From positions 1-49,842 of the forward strand of contig JAVDCA010000037.1 in the NCBI GenBank assembly GCA_030848545.1: a stretch of 49,842 nt of DNA, given 5' to 3'. This document shows, piece after piece, positions 35,131 to 44,019 of the stretch; positions within the stretch are counted from its first letter, which is position 1; every line of letters begins with the position of its first letter. The stretch is from Astrobacterium formosum. GTDB taxonomy: Bacteria > Pseudomonadota > Alphaproteobacteria > Rhizobiales > Xanthobacteraceae. Made by a program: the position numbers and the translations under genes. Under the pieces are notes generated by a model. The model worked only from the letters and a program-made list of their open reading frames with translations, ran no database searches and was not told the DNA's origin.

Positions 35131-36522
35131 TCACACATCGATCGTCTTGCCGCCCCATCCGATCCGGAAGGCCGCCGCCGTATCGGTTGCGGCCGGGACC
35201 GCGCCGGCTGGGCGCCGCAATGGCAAGCGCAGCGGCACCATGACGACCGTCAGGCTCGCGAGCCAGGCAAGCCGCGCCCCATAGCGCGGATGCGGTCCCG
35301 ATATGATCGCGCAGACCGCCGCGTTGGCGACGAGCGCCACAATCACCATCGCGGCCAAGGTCCCGACGCCGGCCAGTTCGCGCCGGCGCCGGCCCATGAG
35401 GACCACCACAGGCAACAAGGCCATCGAGGCAAGCCCGATCGGCACCTGGACGGCGTTCATGGCGGCAAAATCGATCTCGCCCTGCTGCTGGCGGGCGGCC
35501 CGCATGGCCGGCGCCACCGACGGCGTGAATTTCTCGATCATACCGTAGGTGTGCCAGATGCTGGTGAGCACGCCCTCGCCACCCCCCACGGTGACGAGCT
35601 GGCGGCCCGTCGCCACGAGGGCGGCCTTAAGATTGGCGAGCGGCTCCTCGGCGAGACTGCGGAGCACGATGGTCTCCATCTCGGCGCCCAGCCCGGCGAA
35701 CCGGCCGAGACGGTCGAACACGCTCTGCCCCCACAGGAATCCGTCGGCCGTCTCGGGCAATTCGTCCCGATACGGGCAGAGCTTGTAGCCGGCCTGCGGG
35801 CAATGGCGGTCGAGATGGCGCTTGACCAGACCATCCTGGAGCAGGCGCCCGAACGCCAGCCCGTAGCCGCCCGGCGTCCAGGCGAGACGGCGCACCAGCA
35901 CGTAGTCGGCGGCGAACACCATGACGACGCTGAGCAGGACGGCGGCGCCGGCGCCGGCAATGCGTCCGCCCGGCAACCGGTCGCGGCGGGCGATGATGAC
36001 GGCGGCGCCGGCGACCAGGACGGCGAGATCGACCGCGAGCGTCGCGCTGTGGGTGGCGGCCGAAAATCCCACCAGCACGATCAGGCCGAGGCGCTCGCGC
36101 AAGGAGAGGTGCGTGGAGCGAAACAGCAGCAGATGCAGGCCGAGCACCGACAGCCCGGCGAAGATGTCGGTGAGCAGGATGCCGACCAGCCAAGGCAGCG
36201 TCGTGAACACCGACAGGACGGCGGTAAGCGCGACGAATCCGAACGCCGACAGGTGGATATGGTGGGTGCGCAACACCAGCCACAACACCCACAGGGTCGC
36301 CGCCGCCTGCACGGCCACCACCGGCCAGAAATCGAGCGGCCAGCCGGCGGTGAGGAAGAAGCCGAACACGACCGAGCGGCTGGGGACCAGATAACCCTCG
36401 AACCAGCGGGCCAGATAGCCGCCGGTGTCCCACTGCAACAGCGGAAAGCGGTTCCACATCGCCGGCGCCAGCAGCATGGCGCCCGCCGTCAGCGCCGCGA
36501 ACGCACGTGTGGTCAAGGCCAT
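35131..36522 (-). CDS. Polytopic membrane protein of unknown function
   Basis: 463 residues with about ten hydrophobic helices from ALTTRAFAALTAGAMLLA onward. After the first helix comes a soluble loop WNRFPLLQWDTGGYLARWFEG with an acidic residue. Later a large loop carries RHCPQAGYKLCPYRDELPET with two Cys. The layout of an early acidic loop then many helices recalls GT-C glycosyltransferases that use polyprenyl-linked sugars, but I see no decisive motif, so this is only a suggestion. The start at 36522 removes a long upstream antisense extension through the antiporter gene. Confidence 0.7.
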   Translation of the reverse strand: MALTTRAFAALTAGAMLLAPAMWNRFPLLQWDTGGYLARWFEGYLVPSRSVVFGFFLTAGWPLDFWPVVAVQAAATLWVLWLVLRTHHIHLSAFGFVALTAVLSVFTTLPWLVGILLTDIFAGLSVLGLHLLLFRSTHLSLRERLGLIVLVGFSAATHSATLAVDLAVLVAGAAVIIARRDRLPGGRIAGAGAAVLLSVVMVFAADYVLVRRLAWTPGGYGLAFGRLLQDGLVKRHLDRHCPQAGYKLCPYRDELPETADGFLWGQSVFDRLGRFAGLGAEMETIVLRSLAEEPLANLKAALVATGRQLVTVGGGEGVLTSIWHTYGMIEKFTPSVAPAMRAARQQQGEIDFAAMNAVQVPIGLASMALLPVVVLMGRRRRELAGVGTLAAMVIVALVANAAVCAIISGPHPRYGARLAWLASLTVVMVPLRLPLRRPAGAVPAATDTAAAFRIGWGGKTIDV

Positions 36523-36678
36523 CCCGGTCGCGCCCCCGCGCCTGTCGCGTCCCGTCTTGGCATGTTTTGCCCGATCTGGCGAGCGACGGGGCCGGCTGGC
36601 GGACTCGCGGAGCGCGGAAATGCTGTACCCTGACGCCGTATTCGGCGACCCCCGCCGATCGTATCGGGAGAAGATCGG

Positions 36679-38523
36679 ATGGAGCCACACGCCGAACTCG
36701 CCTTGGGGCTGCCGCTCGCGCTGCTCGCCGCCGCCGTTGGCGGCGTGGCCGCCTCCCGCGTCCTCAAGTTGTCGCCGATCGTCGCCTACATCGCCGCCGG
36801 CATGGTGATGGGGCCGTTCGGCATCGGCGTGGTCAACGCCCCCGAGACGATCCTGACGGTGGCCGAACTCGGTGTCGTGCTGCTCCTGTTCATCATTGGG
36901 CTCGAACTCGAACTGTCGCGCCTGCTCGGCATGCGCCGCGCGATCTTCGGACTGGGCGCCGCACAACTGGCGGCGACGGCCGCCGTCATCGCCGTGCTGG
37001 CGACGACCAGCGGGCTGTCTTCCTGGCGCGGCGCCGTCGTCGCCGGGCTCGCGCTGGCCATGTCGTCGACAGCGATCGCGCTGCGCATTCTCGAGGATCG
37101 TGGCGAGTTGCAGCAGGCCTACGGCCAGCGCGCCTTCGCGATCCTGTTGTTCCAGGACATGTCGGTGGTGCCGCTCTTGGCGCTCCTTCCCCTTCTGGCG
37201 CCGGGCGGCGGCGCCCCCACCGGGCTGGGCGAGGCCGCCCTCGCGGCCGCCAAGATCACCCTCGCCATCGCGGCGGTCGTCGCCGCCGGACGCTGGCTGC
37301 TCAATCCCATGTTCCGCCTGCTCGCCGCCACCGGCGCCCGCGAGGCCATGACGGCGGGCTCGCTTTTGGTCGTGCTCGGCGCCGCCGCGCTGATGCATGC
37401 GGTCGGCATGTCGATGGCGCTCGGCGCCTTCCTGGCCGGCGTGATGCTGGCGGAATCGAATTTCCGCCACGAGCTCGAAGCCGACATCGAGCCGTTCCGC
37501 GGCCTCCTCCTGGCGCTGTTCTTCATGGGGGTCGGCATGGCGATCGACATCGAACTGGTGCGCCGGCATCTCGTCCTCATCGTCGCCGTCGCCGCCGCCG
37601 TGTCGATCCTCAAGATGGTGGTGATCTGGGTCCTGTTCCTGCCCATGTGCGACCGCCAGCGCGACGCCCTCCAGGCCGGCTCGGTCCTCTCTTCGGCGGG
37701 CGAGTTCGCGTTCGTGCTGATCCCGCTCGGGATGGCGAGCGGCGTCCTCACCGCCGCCGAGGCTGGCCTCTACGCCGCGATCGCCGCCGCCACCATGGTG
37801 ATGGGCCCGCCCATCGCGGCGGCGACCCGGCTCGCCTTGCGCCGGTTCGGCGAACCCACCCGCTCGCTCGCCGATGATTTCGACGGCGCCCGCGGCACGG
37901 TTCTGTTGGTCGGGTTCGGCCGCTTCGGCCAGATCGTCGCCCAGTGCCTGCTCGCCGAGAGCGTCGACGTCGTCACCATCGACACCGATCCCGAGATGAT
38001 CGAGAACGCCGGCCGGTTCGGCTTCAAGGTCTATTACGGCGACGGCACGCGGCTCGACGTCCTGCGCGCCGCCGGCGCCGACAAGGCGAGTCTGGTTGCG
38101 GTATGCGTGGACGCGCCGGCGTCCGCCGACCGCATCGTCGATCTGGTTCGCGCCGAATTCCCGGCGGCGGCGCTGTTCGTGCGCTCGTTCGACCGCCGCC
38201 ACACGCTGCGCCTGCTCGGACGCGGCGTCGATTACGAAGTCCGCGAGACCTTCGAGTCGGCGCTCGCCTTCGGGGGCCGCGTGCTGGAGCGTCTCGGCCT
38301 GTCGCTGGAGCGCGCCGGCGACACGGTCGAATTCATCCGCCGCCGCGACCTCGATCGTCTCGCCGTCCAGCAGGCGGAAGGCATCTATGCGGGCACCGAC
38401 CTGCTCAAGACCCGGCGGGTGCGGCCGCAGCCACTCAGACAGCCCCGGCGCGGCGCCCAGCCGCTCAATGCCGAAGCCGGCGCCATCATCGAACGGCCGG
38501 TCGAGGCCGAGGCCGACAAATAA
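36679..38523 (+). CDS. Kef-type K+/H+ antiporter (CPA2 family) with RCK/TrkA-N domain
   Basis: 614 residues. About 13 helices form the CPA2 transport domain: SPIVAYIAAGMVMGPFGIG, ELGVVLLLFIIGLELELSRL, AMSSTAIALRILEDRGE, FQDMSVVPLLALLPLL (with the ion-binding Asp) and SAGEFAFVLIPLGMASG. The cytoplasmic regulatory domain begins GTVLLVGFGRFGQIVAQCLL, a NAD-binding Rossmann motif, with VVTIDTDPEMIENAGRFGFK and YYGDGTRLDVLRAAGAD. This is the KefB/KefC plan for K+ efflux gated by nucleotide or glutathione adducts. No KefF/KefG partner is adjacent. Confidence 0.93.
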   Translation: MEPHAELALGLPLALLAAAVGGVAASRVLKLSPIVAYIAAGMVMGPFGIGVVNAPETILTVAELGVVLLLFIIGLELELSRLLGMRRAIFGLGAAQLAATAAVIAVLATTSGLSSWRGAVVAGLALAMSSTAIALRILEDRGELQQAYGQRAFAILLFQDMSVVPLLALLPLLAPGGGAPTGLGEAALAAAKITLAIAAVVAAGRWLLNPMFRLLAATGAREAMTAGSLLVVLGAAALMHAVGMSMALGAFLAGVMLAESNFRHELEADIEPFRGLLLALFFMGVGMAIDIELVRRHLVLIVAVAAAVSILKMVVIWVLFLPMCDRQRDALQAGSVLSSAGEFAFVLIPLGMASGVLTAAEAGLYAAIAAATMVMGPPIAAATRLALRRFGEPTRSLADDFDGARGTVLLVGFGRFGQIVAQCLLAESVDVVTIDTDPEMIENAGRFGFKVYYGDGTRLDVLRAAGADKASLVAVCVDAPASADRIVDLVRAEFPAAALFVRSFDRRHTLRLLGRGVDYEVRETFESALAFGGRVLERLGLSLERAGDTVEFIRRRDLDRLAVQQAEGIYAGTDLLKTRRVRPQPLRQPRRGAQPLNAEAGAIIERPVEAEADK

Positions 38524-38526
38524 AGA

Positions 38527-38553
38527 GCGCCCGCCGGAGGGGCCGGCGGGCGC
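38527..38553. terminator. Strong hairpin after the antiporter gene
   Basis: GCGCCCGCCGG and CCGGCGGGCGC form a perfect 11-bp stem around AGGGG, starting 3 nt after the stop codon. It is followed by AAAA on the plus strand and TCTTTA on the minus strand, so termination may work for either direction. Confidence 0.6.
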
Positions 38554-38629
38554 AAAACCCGACCGTGTGAGGGGAAGTCACGGACGGGCCGCAGAGGCGT
38601 AGGAGGCGCCTCATTCGATCAGGGCGGCA

Positions 38630-38977
38630 TCACAATTCCCACGGGCGGCCCGACGGCAAAGTGGTCGCCGACGGCGGCAAGAGCCCGGAGGTCACGCGAT
38701 GGCGCGACAGGCGCCGCTCCAGGGAGCGGGAGCGCAGCACGATGCTGGGATCCTCCCAGGGCGGCCCCGAAAAGGCGTCGACCACATCGCTGCGGCTCAG
38801 CCCGAGATCGGCGAGCACGTGGTCGTCCGCGCGGGCCAGGATGGCGGCCTCCTGGCGCCGTCGCCACGCCACGACCATGCGACGGGTCCGGGTGGCCGCA
38901 AGGACAAGCACGCGCGCGACGAAGTGGATGAAACGCGGCAGTCGGATGGATCGAACCGGTGGCGTGATCGCGAGCAT
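38630..38977 (-). CDS. DUF1127 protein
   Basis: 115 residues from the ATG at 38977 with GGAGA eight bases upstream. The DUF1127 block is about 38-62: WRRRQEAAILARADDHVLAD followed by LGLSRSDVVD. The C-terminal extension ([22 protein letters not shown] and beyond) is longer than in the ~50-residue minimal forms. Small DUF1127 proteins affect phosphate and carbon metabolism and RNA turnover in Agrobacterium-type bacteria. It is divergent from a LysR regulator. Confidence 0.82.
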   Translation of the reverse strand: MLAITPPVRSIRLPRFIHFVARVLVLAATRTRRMVVAWRRRQEAAILARADDHVLADLGLSRSDVVDAFSGPPWEDPSIVLRSRSLERRLSRHRVTSGLLPPSATTLPSGRPWEL

Positions 38978-39173
38978 TTCGGTTCTCCTTGCGGTGTGAC
39001 GGGAGGGTCGAGCGACATTGCCGGCGGCCCCGTGGCCGCGACACCCGCTTTCCCCGCCCGATTTCGGATGCCGTCACCCTCGCAGATACCAATTGATAAG
39101 TGAAACGAATGTTTGTAATCTTTCAGATCACCGATGCTGATGTATCGGAGACCGTCCCCCGGAGCCGATCGCC

Positions 39174-40055
39174 ATGGCCAATCTGATCGACGTCGACCAG
39201 CTACGCACCTTCATCGCCATCGCGGAGACCGGCAGCTTCACCAAGGCCGCCGACGTGGTCCACAAGACGCAATCGGCCGTGTCCATGCAGATGAAACGGC
39301 TGGAGGAGCGCCTCGACCGGCCGATTTTTGCCCGCGACGGCCGTGCCTCCAAGCTCACCGAGGACGGCGAACGCCTGCTCGACTACGCGCGGCGGATCAT
39401 CAAGCTCAACATGGAAGTCCTGTCCGCCTTCTCGGAAGCCGAGCTTTCGGGGCGGGTGCGGCTGGGCGTGCCCGACGATTATGCGGACCGCTACCTGCCC
39501 GAGATCATGGCGCGTTTCTCCCGCGTCTATCCGGGCGTCGAGCTGACCGTCTCGTGCCAGCCTTCGGTCGAACTGATCGATCTCATTCACGGCAACGAGC
39601 TCGACCTCGCCATCGTGACGACCTGCGACGGCCAGGGCCCGGTCGAGGTCTTCCGGCGCGAGCGGCTGTTGTGGGTCGCGTCCAACCGGCACGCGATCCA
39701 CACCTCCGAGCGCCTGCCGTTGGCTCTGGGCCGGCCGAGCTGCGCTTGGCGGCGTACCGCCATCGAAGAGCTCGACCGCGCCGGCCGGCCGCACCGGCTG
39801 CTCTACACCAGCGCCAACTCCTACGCAGTCGCCGCCGCGGTCCTGTCCGGGCTCGCCGTCTCGGTGTTTCCCGAATCGGCCCTGCGCCCGGGCATGCGGG
39901 TCTTGAACCCGGCCGAGGGCTTCCCCGAACTGCCGTCGTGCAATATCGGCTTGGTGCGCAACCCGCACGAACGCACCGCGCTCGCCGACGCGCTCGCGGG
40001 CCACATCATTTCCTCGCTCGACAACCTGTCGGAAGCGCGCGAAGCGGCGGAGTGA
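39174..40055 (+). CDS. LysR-family transcriptional regulator
   Basis: 293 residues. The N-terminal helix-turn-helix (about 8-66) reads LRTFIAIAETGSFTKAADVV then HKTQSAVSMQMKRLEERLDRPIFARDGRASKLTEDGE. The periplasmic-binding-like effector domain follows from about 92 (GRVRLGVPDDYADRYLP). Divergence from the DUF1127 gene with 196 bp between starts suggests it regulates that gene. An AT-rich segment at 39088-39145 in the gap (TTGATAAGTGAAACGAATG region) is the probable binding zone. Confidence 0.9.
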   Translation: MANLIDVDQLRTFIAIAETGSFTKAADVVHKTQSAVSMQMKRLEERLDRPIFARDGRASKLTEDGERLLDYARRIIKLNMEVLSAFSEAELSGRVRLGVPDDYADRYLPEIMARFSRVYPGVELTVSCQPSVELIDLIHGNELDLAIVTTCDGQGPVEVFRRERLLWVASNRHAIHTSERLPLALGRPSCAWRRTAIEELDRAGRPHRLLYTSANSYAVAAAVLSGLAVSVFPESALRPGMRVLNPAEGFPELPSCNIGLVRNPHERTALADALAGHIISSLDNLSEAREAAE

Positions 40056-40081
40056 ATTCACTCAATTCGGATCATCAGTCT

Positions 40082-40181
40082 GTCATTCCGGGGCGGCCGA
40101 AGGCCGAACCCGGAATCCAGCCCCGAGTTCGGTGCGTGTGGCTGGATTCCGGGTTCGCGCTTGCGCGCGCCCCGGAATGAC
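40082..40181. repeat. 100-bp palindromic repeat of the GTCATTCCGGGGC type
   Basis: Perfect terminal arms GTCATTCCGGGGC and GCCCCGGAATGAC. Inner arms GAACCCGGAATCCAGCC and GGCTGGATTCCGGGTTC are also complementary. It lies between the convergent LysR and EamA genes. This is a widespread intergenic repeat type in alpha- and gammaproteobacteria. Confidence 0.85.
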
Positions 40182-40201
40182 GAGTTGAAATCGACGATTG
40201 C

Positions 40202-41131
40202 TCACCCACGCCGCGGCGAGCGCAGCACGAGCAGATTGCCGGCCATGACGGCGGCAAGGCCGACCAGGGCGAGCGGCGTGAACCGGTAGTTCTCGAATAT
40301 GCTCGACACGATCATCGCGGAGGCGGGCGTGACCACCATCGCGTAGGCGGCGCGGTCGGCGCCGATGCGCCCCAGCATGGTGAGATAGCACGCGAAGGCG
40401 ACGACCGTGGCGAAGACGGCGAGATAGACCAGGGCGCCGAGATAGACCGGGCCCGGATCGATGATGAACGAACGCCCGAGCACGAGAGCGACGATCGCCA
40501 GGAAAATGGTGCCGTAGACCATGCCCCAGCCGCTCGCCGCGAACACCGGGATTCCCCGCCGTTGCAGGCGTGCCGACATCATGTTGCCGGCGCAGAAGCA
40601 CAAGGTGGCCAGGATCGATATTCCGAGCCCCTTGAGGGCGCCGGCATCGAGCGAACTGCCGACGATCTGCGGATAGAACAGCAAGCCCACCCCGAACGTG
40701 CCACACAGGCCGGCGGCGACGACACGGCGGTCGATGGGCGCGCGCAGCACGATGGCGCCGAGGAAGACGTTGATGATCGAGGCGAGCGAGAACACCACCG
40801 CCAACAGGCCGGACGCCAGGTAGACGGCCGCCTGGTAGAACAGGACGAAGCTGGTGCTGAACAGCAGCATGCCGAGGACGACGAAGCGGGCGTGGTCGGC
40901 GAGCGGATAGGCGAGCCTCTGCCCGTTGAGCCGCGCCAGCCCCATCATGATCGGCGCTGCGAGCGCGAACCGCCACACCACCGAGACTTCGGCCGGCACG
41001 GGGCCGACCTGATAGTGGATGCCCAGCCACGAAAACGTCCACACCACGATGGTGACGCCGTAGAGCGTCAGGTCGTAGGCGGTGAAGGGCGCGCGCCGGA
41101 CCGGCGATCGCCGGATTTCGGTTTCAGTCAT
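40202..41131 (-). CDS. EamA-family (DMT superfamily) transporter
   Basis: 309 residues with ten hydrophobic helices in two EamA halves. The first begins FTAYDLTLYGVTIVVWTFSWLGIHYQ and continues VVWRFALAAPIMMGLARL. The second half includes GLGISILATLCFCAGNMMSARLQRRG and the end AYAMVVTPASAMIVSSIFENYRFTPLALVGLAAVMAGNLLVL. DMT transporters of this class export metabolites such as amino acids or purines. The substrate is unknown. Confidence 0.92.
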   Translation of the reverse strand: MTETEIRRSPVRRAPFTAYDLTLYGVTIVVWTFSWLGIHYQVGPVPAEVSVVWRFALAAPIMMGLARLNGQRLAYPLADHARFVVLGMLLFSTSFVLFYQAAVYLASGLLAVVFSLASIINVFLGAIVLRAPIDRRVVAAGLCGTFGVGLLFYPQIVGSSLDAGALKGLGISILATLCFCAGNMMSARLQRRGIPVFAASGWGMVYGTIFLAIVALVLGRSFIIDPGPVYLGALVYLAVFATVVAFACYLTMLGRIGADRAAYAMVVTPASAMIVSSIFENYRFTPLALVGLAAVMAGNLLVLRSPRRG

Positions 41132-41167
41132 GGCACATCTCTGACCCGTGCCCCGCAGAACCGACGG

Positions 41168-41356
41168 CTATCGCATATGGCACGGCACTCCTTCTCCCTC
41201 TCCCCATTTGGGGAGAGGGTCGGGGTGAGGGGGTAGCGAAGCGAGTTGGATCGCAGTCTTCGTGCCGAGTCTGGCGATGTTGGGACGACGTCGCGCACGA
41301 TCGCAGCGCCGGAACCCCCTCACCCCAGCCCTCTCCCCGCAGGGGAGAGGGAGCAG
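41168..41356. repeat. CCCTCTCC-type intergenic repeat (copy 1)
   Basis: Two hairpins flank a spacer: CTCTCCCCATTTGGGGAGAG at the left and CTCTCCCCGCAGGGGAGAG at the right, joined by CCCTCACCCC/GGGGTGAGGG complements. The left ~75 bp, from ATCGCATATGGCACGG to GAGGGGGTAGCGAAG, nearly match the start of the copy at 49697. Confidence 0.8.
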
Positions 41357-41451
41357 GCTGCGGCGAGTGGCGCCGCAGTAGTTCGACGTCGTCGCCATAT
41401 GCGTTTCCCCAGCGTCCGGGGCACGAGGAGAACTGGTCTGTCAACTTCCCC

Positions 41452-41922
41452 TCACACCAATTCCGCCGGCGTTGCTTCAAGCAGGCGCACGAGGTCGGCG
41501 GGCGCGAGCTCGATCTGCAGGCCGCGCCGGCCGCCATTGACGAACACACGCGCATGCGCGAGCGCGCTCTGCTCGATGAACACCCGCACGCGCTTGCGTT
41601 GTCCGAACGGCGAGATGCCGCCCACATGGTAACCTGTGAGGCGCTCGGCTTCCGAAGGCGGCAGCATGGCGGCCTCCTTGGCGCCGGCCACAGCGGCGAG
41701 CCGCTTGAGGCCGATCTCATGGTCGGAGGGGACGATGACGCACACCGTCTCCTTGCCGGCACGCGCCATCAGGGTCTTGAGCATCACGGCCGGCGCGACG
41801 CCCAGCGCTTGCGCGGCCTGCATCCCGATGCGATCGGCGTCGGGGTCGTAGTCGTATTCGTGCAGCGTGAAGGCGACGCCGGCCTTCTGCACCATCAGGG
41901 TCGCAGGGGTGCCCTTGGCCAT
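41452..41922 (-). CDS. ybaK: Cys-tRNA(Pro) deacylase, YbaK/EbsC family
   Basis: 156 residues. The YbaK fold is visible as GTPATLMVQKAGVAFTLHEY then YDPDADRIGMQAAQALGVAP, the catalytic-Lys region AVMLKTLMARAGKETVCVIVPSDHEIGLKRLA, KEAAMLPPSEAERLTGYHVGGISPFG and the end RGLQIELAPADLVRLLEATPAEL. It hydrolyses mischarged Cys-tRNA(Pro). It is read in the same direction as gshA, 16 bp downstream of it. Confidence 0.95.
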   Translation of the reverse strand: MAKGTPATLMVQKAGVAFTLHEYDYDPDADRIGMQAAQALGVAPAVMLKTLMARAGKETVCVIVPSDHEIGLKRLAAVAGAKEAAMLPPSEAERLTGYHVGGISPFGQRKRVRVFIEQSALAHARVFVNGGRRGLQIELAPADLVRLLEATPAELV

Positions 41923-41938
41923 GATCGGGACGCCGTCA

Positions 41939-43309
41939 TCAATAGGCGTATTCGGTGAACACCCGGTCGAGGTCGCCGCCCCACGGGCCGGCGACTTCGG
42001 CGAGCAGCACTTCCGCCGGCGTCGTGCCGCGCTCGACGATCTCCGCGAGCGGCGCGAGATAGCGGGTCTCGTCGTCGCCGCGGGGGTTGAGCCGGTTGCG
42101 GCGCTTCAGGCCCGCATGGGCGAGATCGACGCACTCACGGGTGATGTCGAGCAGGCTGCGGCCGCCGATCTCGGCCTTGAAGCCGAGGCGCGGCACCTCG
42201 TCGCGCAGTTTCTGGCGTTCTTCGGCAGTCCAGCCCTTGGCGATGTCCCAGGCGGCGTCGAGGCAGGCGTCGTCGTAAAGGAGACCGACCCAGAAGGCCG
42301 GCAGGGCCGGCAGCCGGCGCCAGGGGCCGCCGTCGGAGCCGCGCATCTCCAGATAGCGCTTGAGGCGAACCTCGGGAAAGATCGTCGAGACGTGGTTCGC
42401 CCAGTCCGAAATGGTCGGCCGTTCGCCCGGCATGTCGGCAAGCTTTCCGGCGAAGAAGTCGCGGAACGACTTGCCGGCGACGTCGATATACTTGTCGCCC
42501 CGCTTGATGAAATACATCGGCACGTCGAGCGCATAGTCGACCCAGCGCTCGAAACCCATGCCGGGCTCGAACGCCCAGGGCAGCATGCCGGAGCGGGCGT
42601 TGTCGGTGTCGCGCCAGATCTCCGAGCGGAACGACAGGAAACCGTTGGGCCGGCCTTCGGTGAACGGCGAGTTGGCGAACAGGGCCGTGCCCACTGGTTG
42701 CAGCGCCAGCGAGACGCGCAGCTTCTTGACCATGTCGGCTTCGGAGGAAAAGTCGAGATTCACCTGCACGGTGCAGGTGCGGTACATCATGTCGAGGCCG
42801 AGCGAGCCGACCTTGGGCATGTAGTTGGTCATGATGCGATAGCGGCCCTTGGGCATCGCCGGAATCTCATCGCGCCGCCAGGTCGGCGTCATGCCGAGCC
42901 CGAGGAAGCCGATGCCGAGCGGGGTCGCGACTTCGCGCAATTGCACGAGATGTGCCGTCAATTCGCCCCAGGTCTGGTGGACGGTCTCGACCGGCGCGCC
43001 GGAGAGTTCGAACTGTCCGCCGGGCTCCAAGGAGATGGCGCCCCCATGGGTGACGTCGAACAGGCCGATCGGATGGTCGCCCTCCATGATGGGATCCCAG
43101 CCGAGCAGCATCTGCATGCCGTCGAGCAGCGCCCGGATGCCGTGCCGGCCCTCATAGGGAACGGGCGCGTGGTCCTTGAGCGTGAAGACGAATTTCTCGT
43201 GCTCGGTCCCGATCCGGAAATGCGATTTCGGCTTGATGCCGCCTTCGAACCAGGCGACGAGATCGTCGCGCTTTTCGATCGGTGTCGGGTCGATGACGTC
43301 GCGGGCCAT
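41939..43309 (-). CDS. gshA: Glutamate-cysteine ligase (plant/alphaproteobacterial type)
   Basis: 456 residues. GCS2-type features: SHFRIGTEHEKFVF (substrate/metal Glu residues), ISLEPGGQFELSGAP (metal-binding Glu and Gln), LGLGMTPTWRR, MPKGRYRIMTNYMPKVG and LDMMYRTCTVQVNLDFSSEADM. WVDYALDVPMYFI and YLEMRGSDGGPWRRLPALPA complete the family pattern. It makes gamma-glutamylcysteine, the first step of glutathione synthesis. The ybaK gene follows closely. A start at 43309 leaves a normal N-terminus. Confidence 0.96.
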   Translation of the reverse strand: MARDVIDPTPIEKRDDLVAWFEGGIKPKSHFRIGTEHEKFVFTLKDHAPVPYEGRHGIRALLDGMQMLLGWDPIMEGDHPIGLFDVTHGGAISLEPGGQFELSGAPVETVHQTWGELTAHLVQLREVATPLGIGFLGLGMTPTWRRDEIPAMPKGRYRIMTNYMPKVGSLGLDMMYRTCTVQVNLDFSSEADMVKKLRVSLALQPVGTALFANSPFTEGRPNGFLSFRSEIWRDTDNARSGMLPWAFEPGMGFERWVDYALDVPMYFIKRGDKYIDVAGKSFRDFFAGKLADMPGERPTISDWANHVSTIFPEVRLKRYLEMRGSDGGPWRRLPALPAFWVGLLYDDACLDAAWDIAKGWTAEERQKLRDEVPRLGFKAEIGGRSLLDITRECVDLAHAGLKRRNRLNPRGDDETRYLAPLAEIVERGTTPAEVLLAEVAGPWGGDLDRVFTEYAY

Positions 43310-43629
43310 GGCATTCCGTCGGCAGGGGGGGCCGCGACCTTACACACGGGGCAGGGAAAAGAGCAACGTGGGTCGACGGCTTGAAGGACGATGCCGCAGG
43401 CGGGTCGTGCGGCGCGGGAGGGTTGGCGTCTCACATAGGCGACAGGGTTCCGGTTCGCCAGCCCTCAGCCGCCGGAATGGCGGAGCCGCCGGAATGGCAG
43501 ATCGGAAAGCCTTGATCTGATAGAAGGACCCGGTCGCCGTCGCGGCCGGCCTGCGGGGCCGGGAAAACAATCTCAACGGCTTGTGAAATCTAGGGTAATG
43601 GCGTCATCCGGACGCAAAGGGACTGTCGC
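43310..43629. other. Intergenic region with a 17-bp tandem pair
   Basis: No gene recognised between the divergent gshA and the lipoprotein gene. It contains GCCGCCGGAATGGCGGA followed directly by GCCGCCGGAATGGCAGA (43468-43501). Confidence 0.5.
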
Positions 43630-43992
43630 ATGGGTCGGATCGTATGGGCTTTGCTGCTGGGGCCGGCGCTGGCGGGCTGCGCAACGAATGTCGACGTGGC
43701 GGACACGCTGTTCGTCCAGCCCGGCAAGTTCGATCTGTTGCGCTGCCAGGACCTCGTGCCGCGGGCGGCCAGCGTTGCGGCCCGCGAACGGGAACTGATG
43801 AGCCTGATGGAACGGGCCAACCAGGACGCCGCCGGCCCCCTGGTCAACGCCATGGTGTATGCGGCCGACCTGGAGCAGGTGCGAGCCGATCAACGCCTGA
43901 TCCAGAAGACCATGCGGGAAAAGAACTGCGATGCAGCCGCAAAGCCGCCCCAAGCGCCCCAGCCGAACGGCCCGGCAGCCCGGCGGCCGTAG
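43630..43992 (+). CDS. Small lipoprotein of unknown function
   Basis: 120 residues. Signal sequence GRIVWALLLGPALAGC gives a lipobox LAGC with Cys17. The mature part has a charged helical middle (PRAASVAARERELMSLMERA) and two further Cys (DLLRCQDL and KNCDAAA), then a Pro-rich tail. No named family is recognised; it looks like a conserved hypothetical of Hyphomicrobiales. It is convergent with the TIGR02594 gene, 27 bp apart. Confidence 0.75.
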   Translation: MGRIVWALLLGPALAGCATNVDVADTLFVQPGKFDLLRCQDLVPRAASVAARERELMSLMERANQDAAGPLVNAMVYAADLEQVRADQRLIQKTMREKNCDAAAKPPQAPQPNGPAARRP

Positions 43993-44019
43993 CCGCCGGC
44001 ACCGACGAACAACTGCCCC

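Noticed and set aside
35131-36522. Calling the polytopic protein a GT-C glycosyltransferase
   Set aside because: Only the topology and one acidic loop agree; no family-specific motif is seen, so the product is left as unknown.
36523-38202. Very long minus-strand open frame opposite the antiporter gene (continuing the membrane protein frame upstream)
   Set aside because: The antisense part is Arg/Gly/Asp/His-rich shadow of a GC-rich coding strand. The plus strand has unmistakable CPA2 motifs, and membrane-protein-like sequence begins only at 36522.
41375-41400. Another parD scrap (minus strand reads DVELLRR)
   Set aside because: Only about 20 bp with several mismatches and it lies in repeat-derived sequence; chance similarity is likely.
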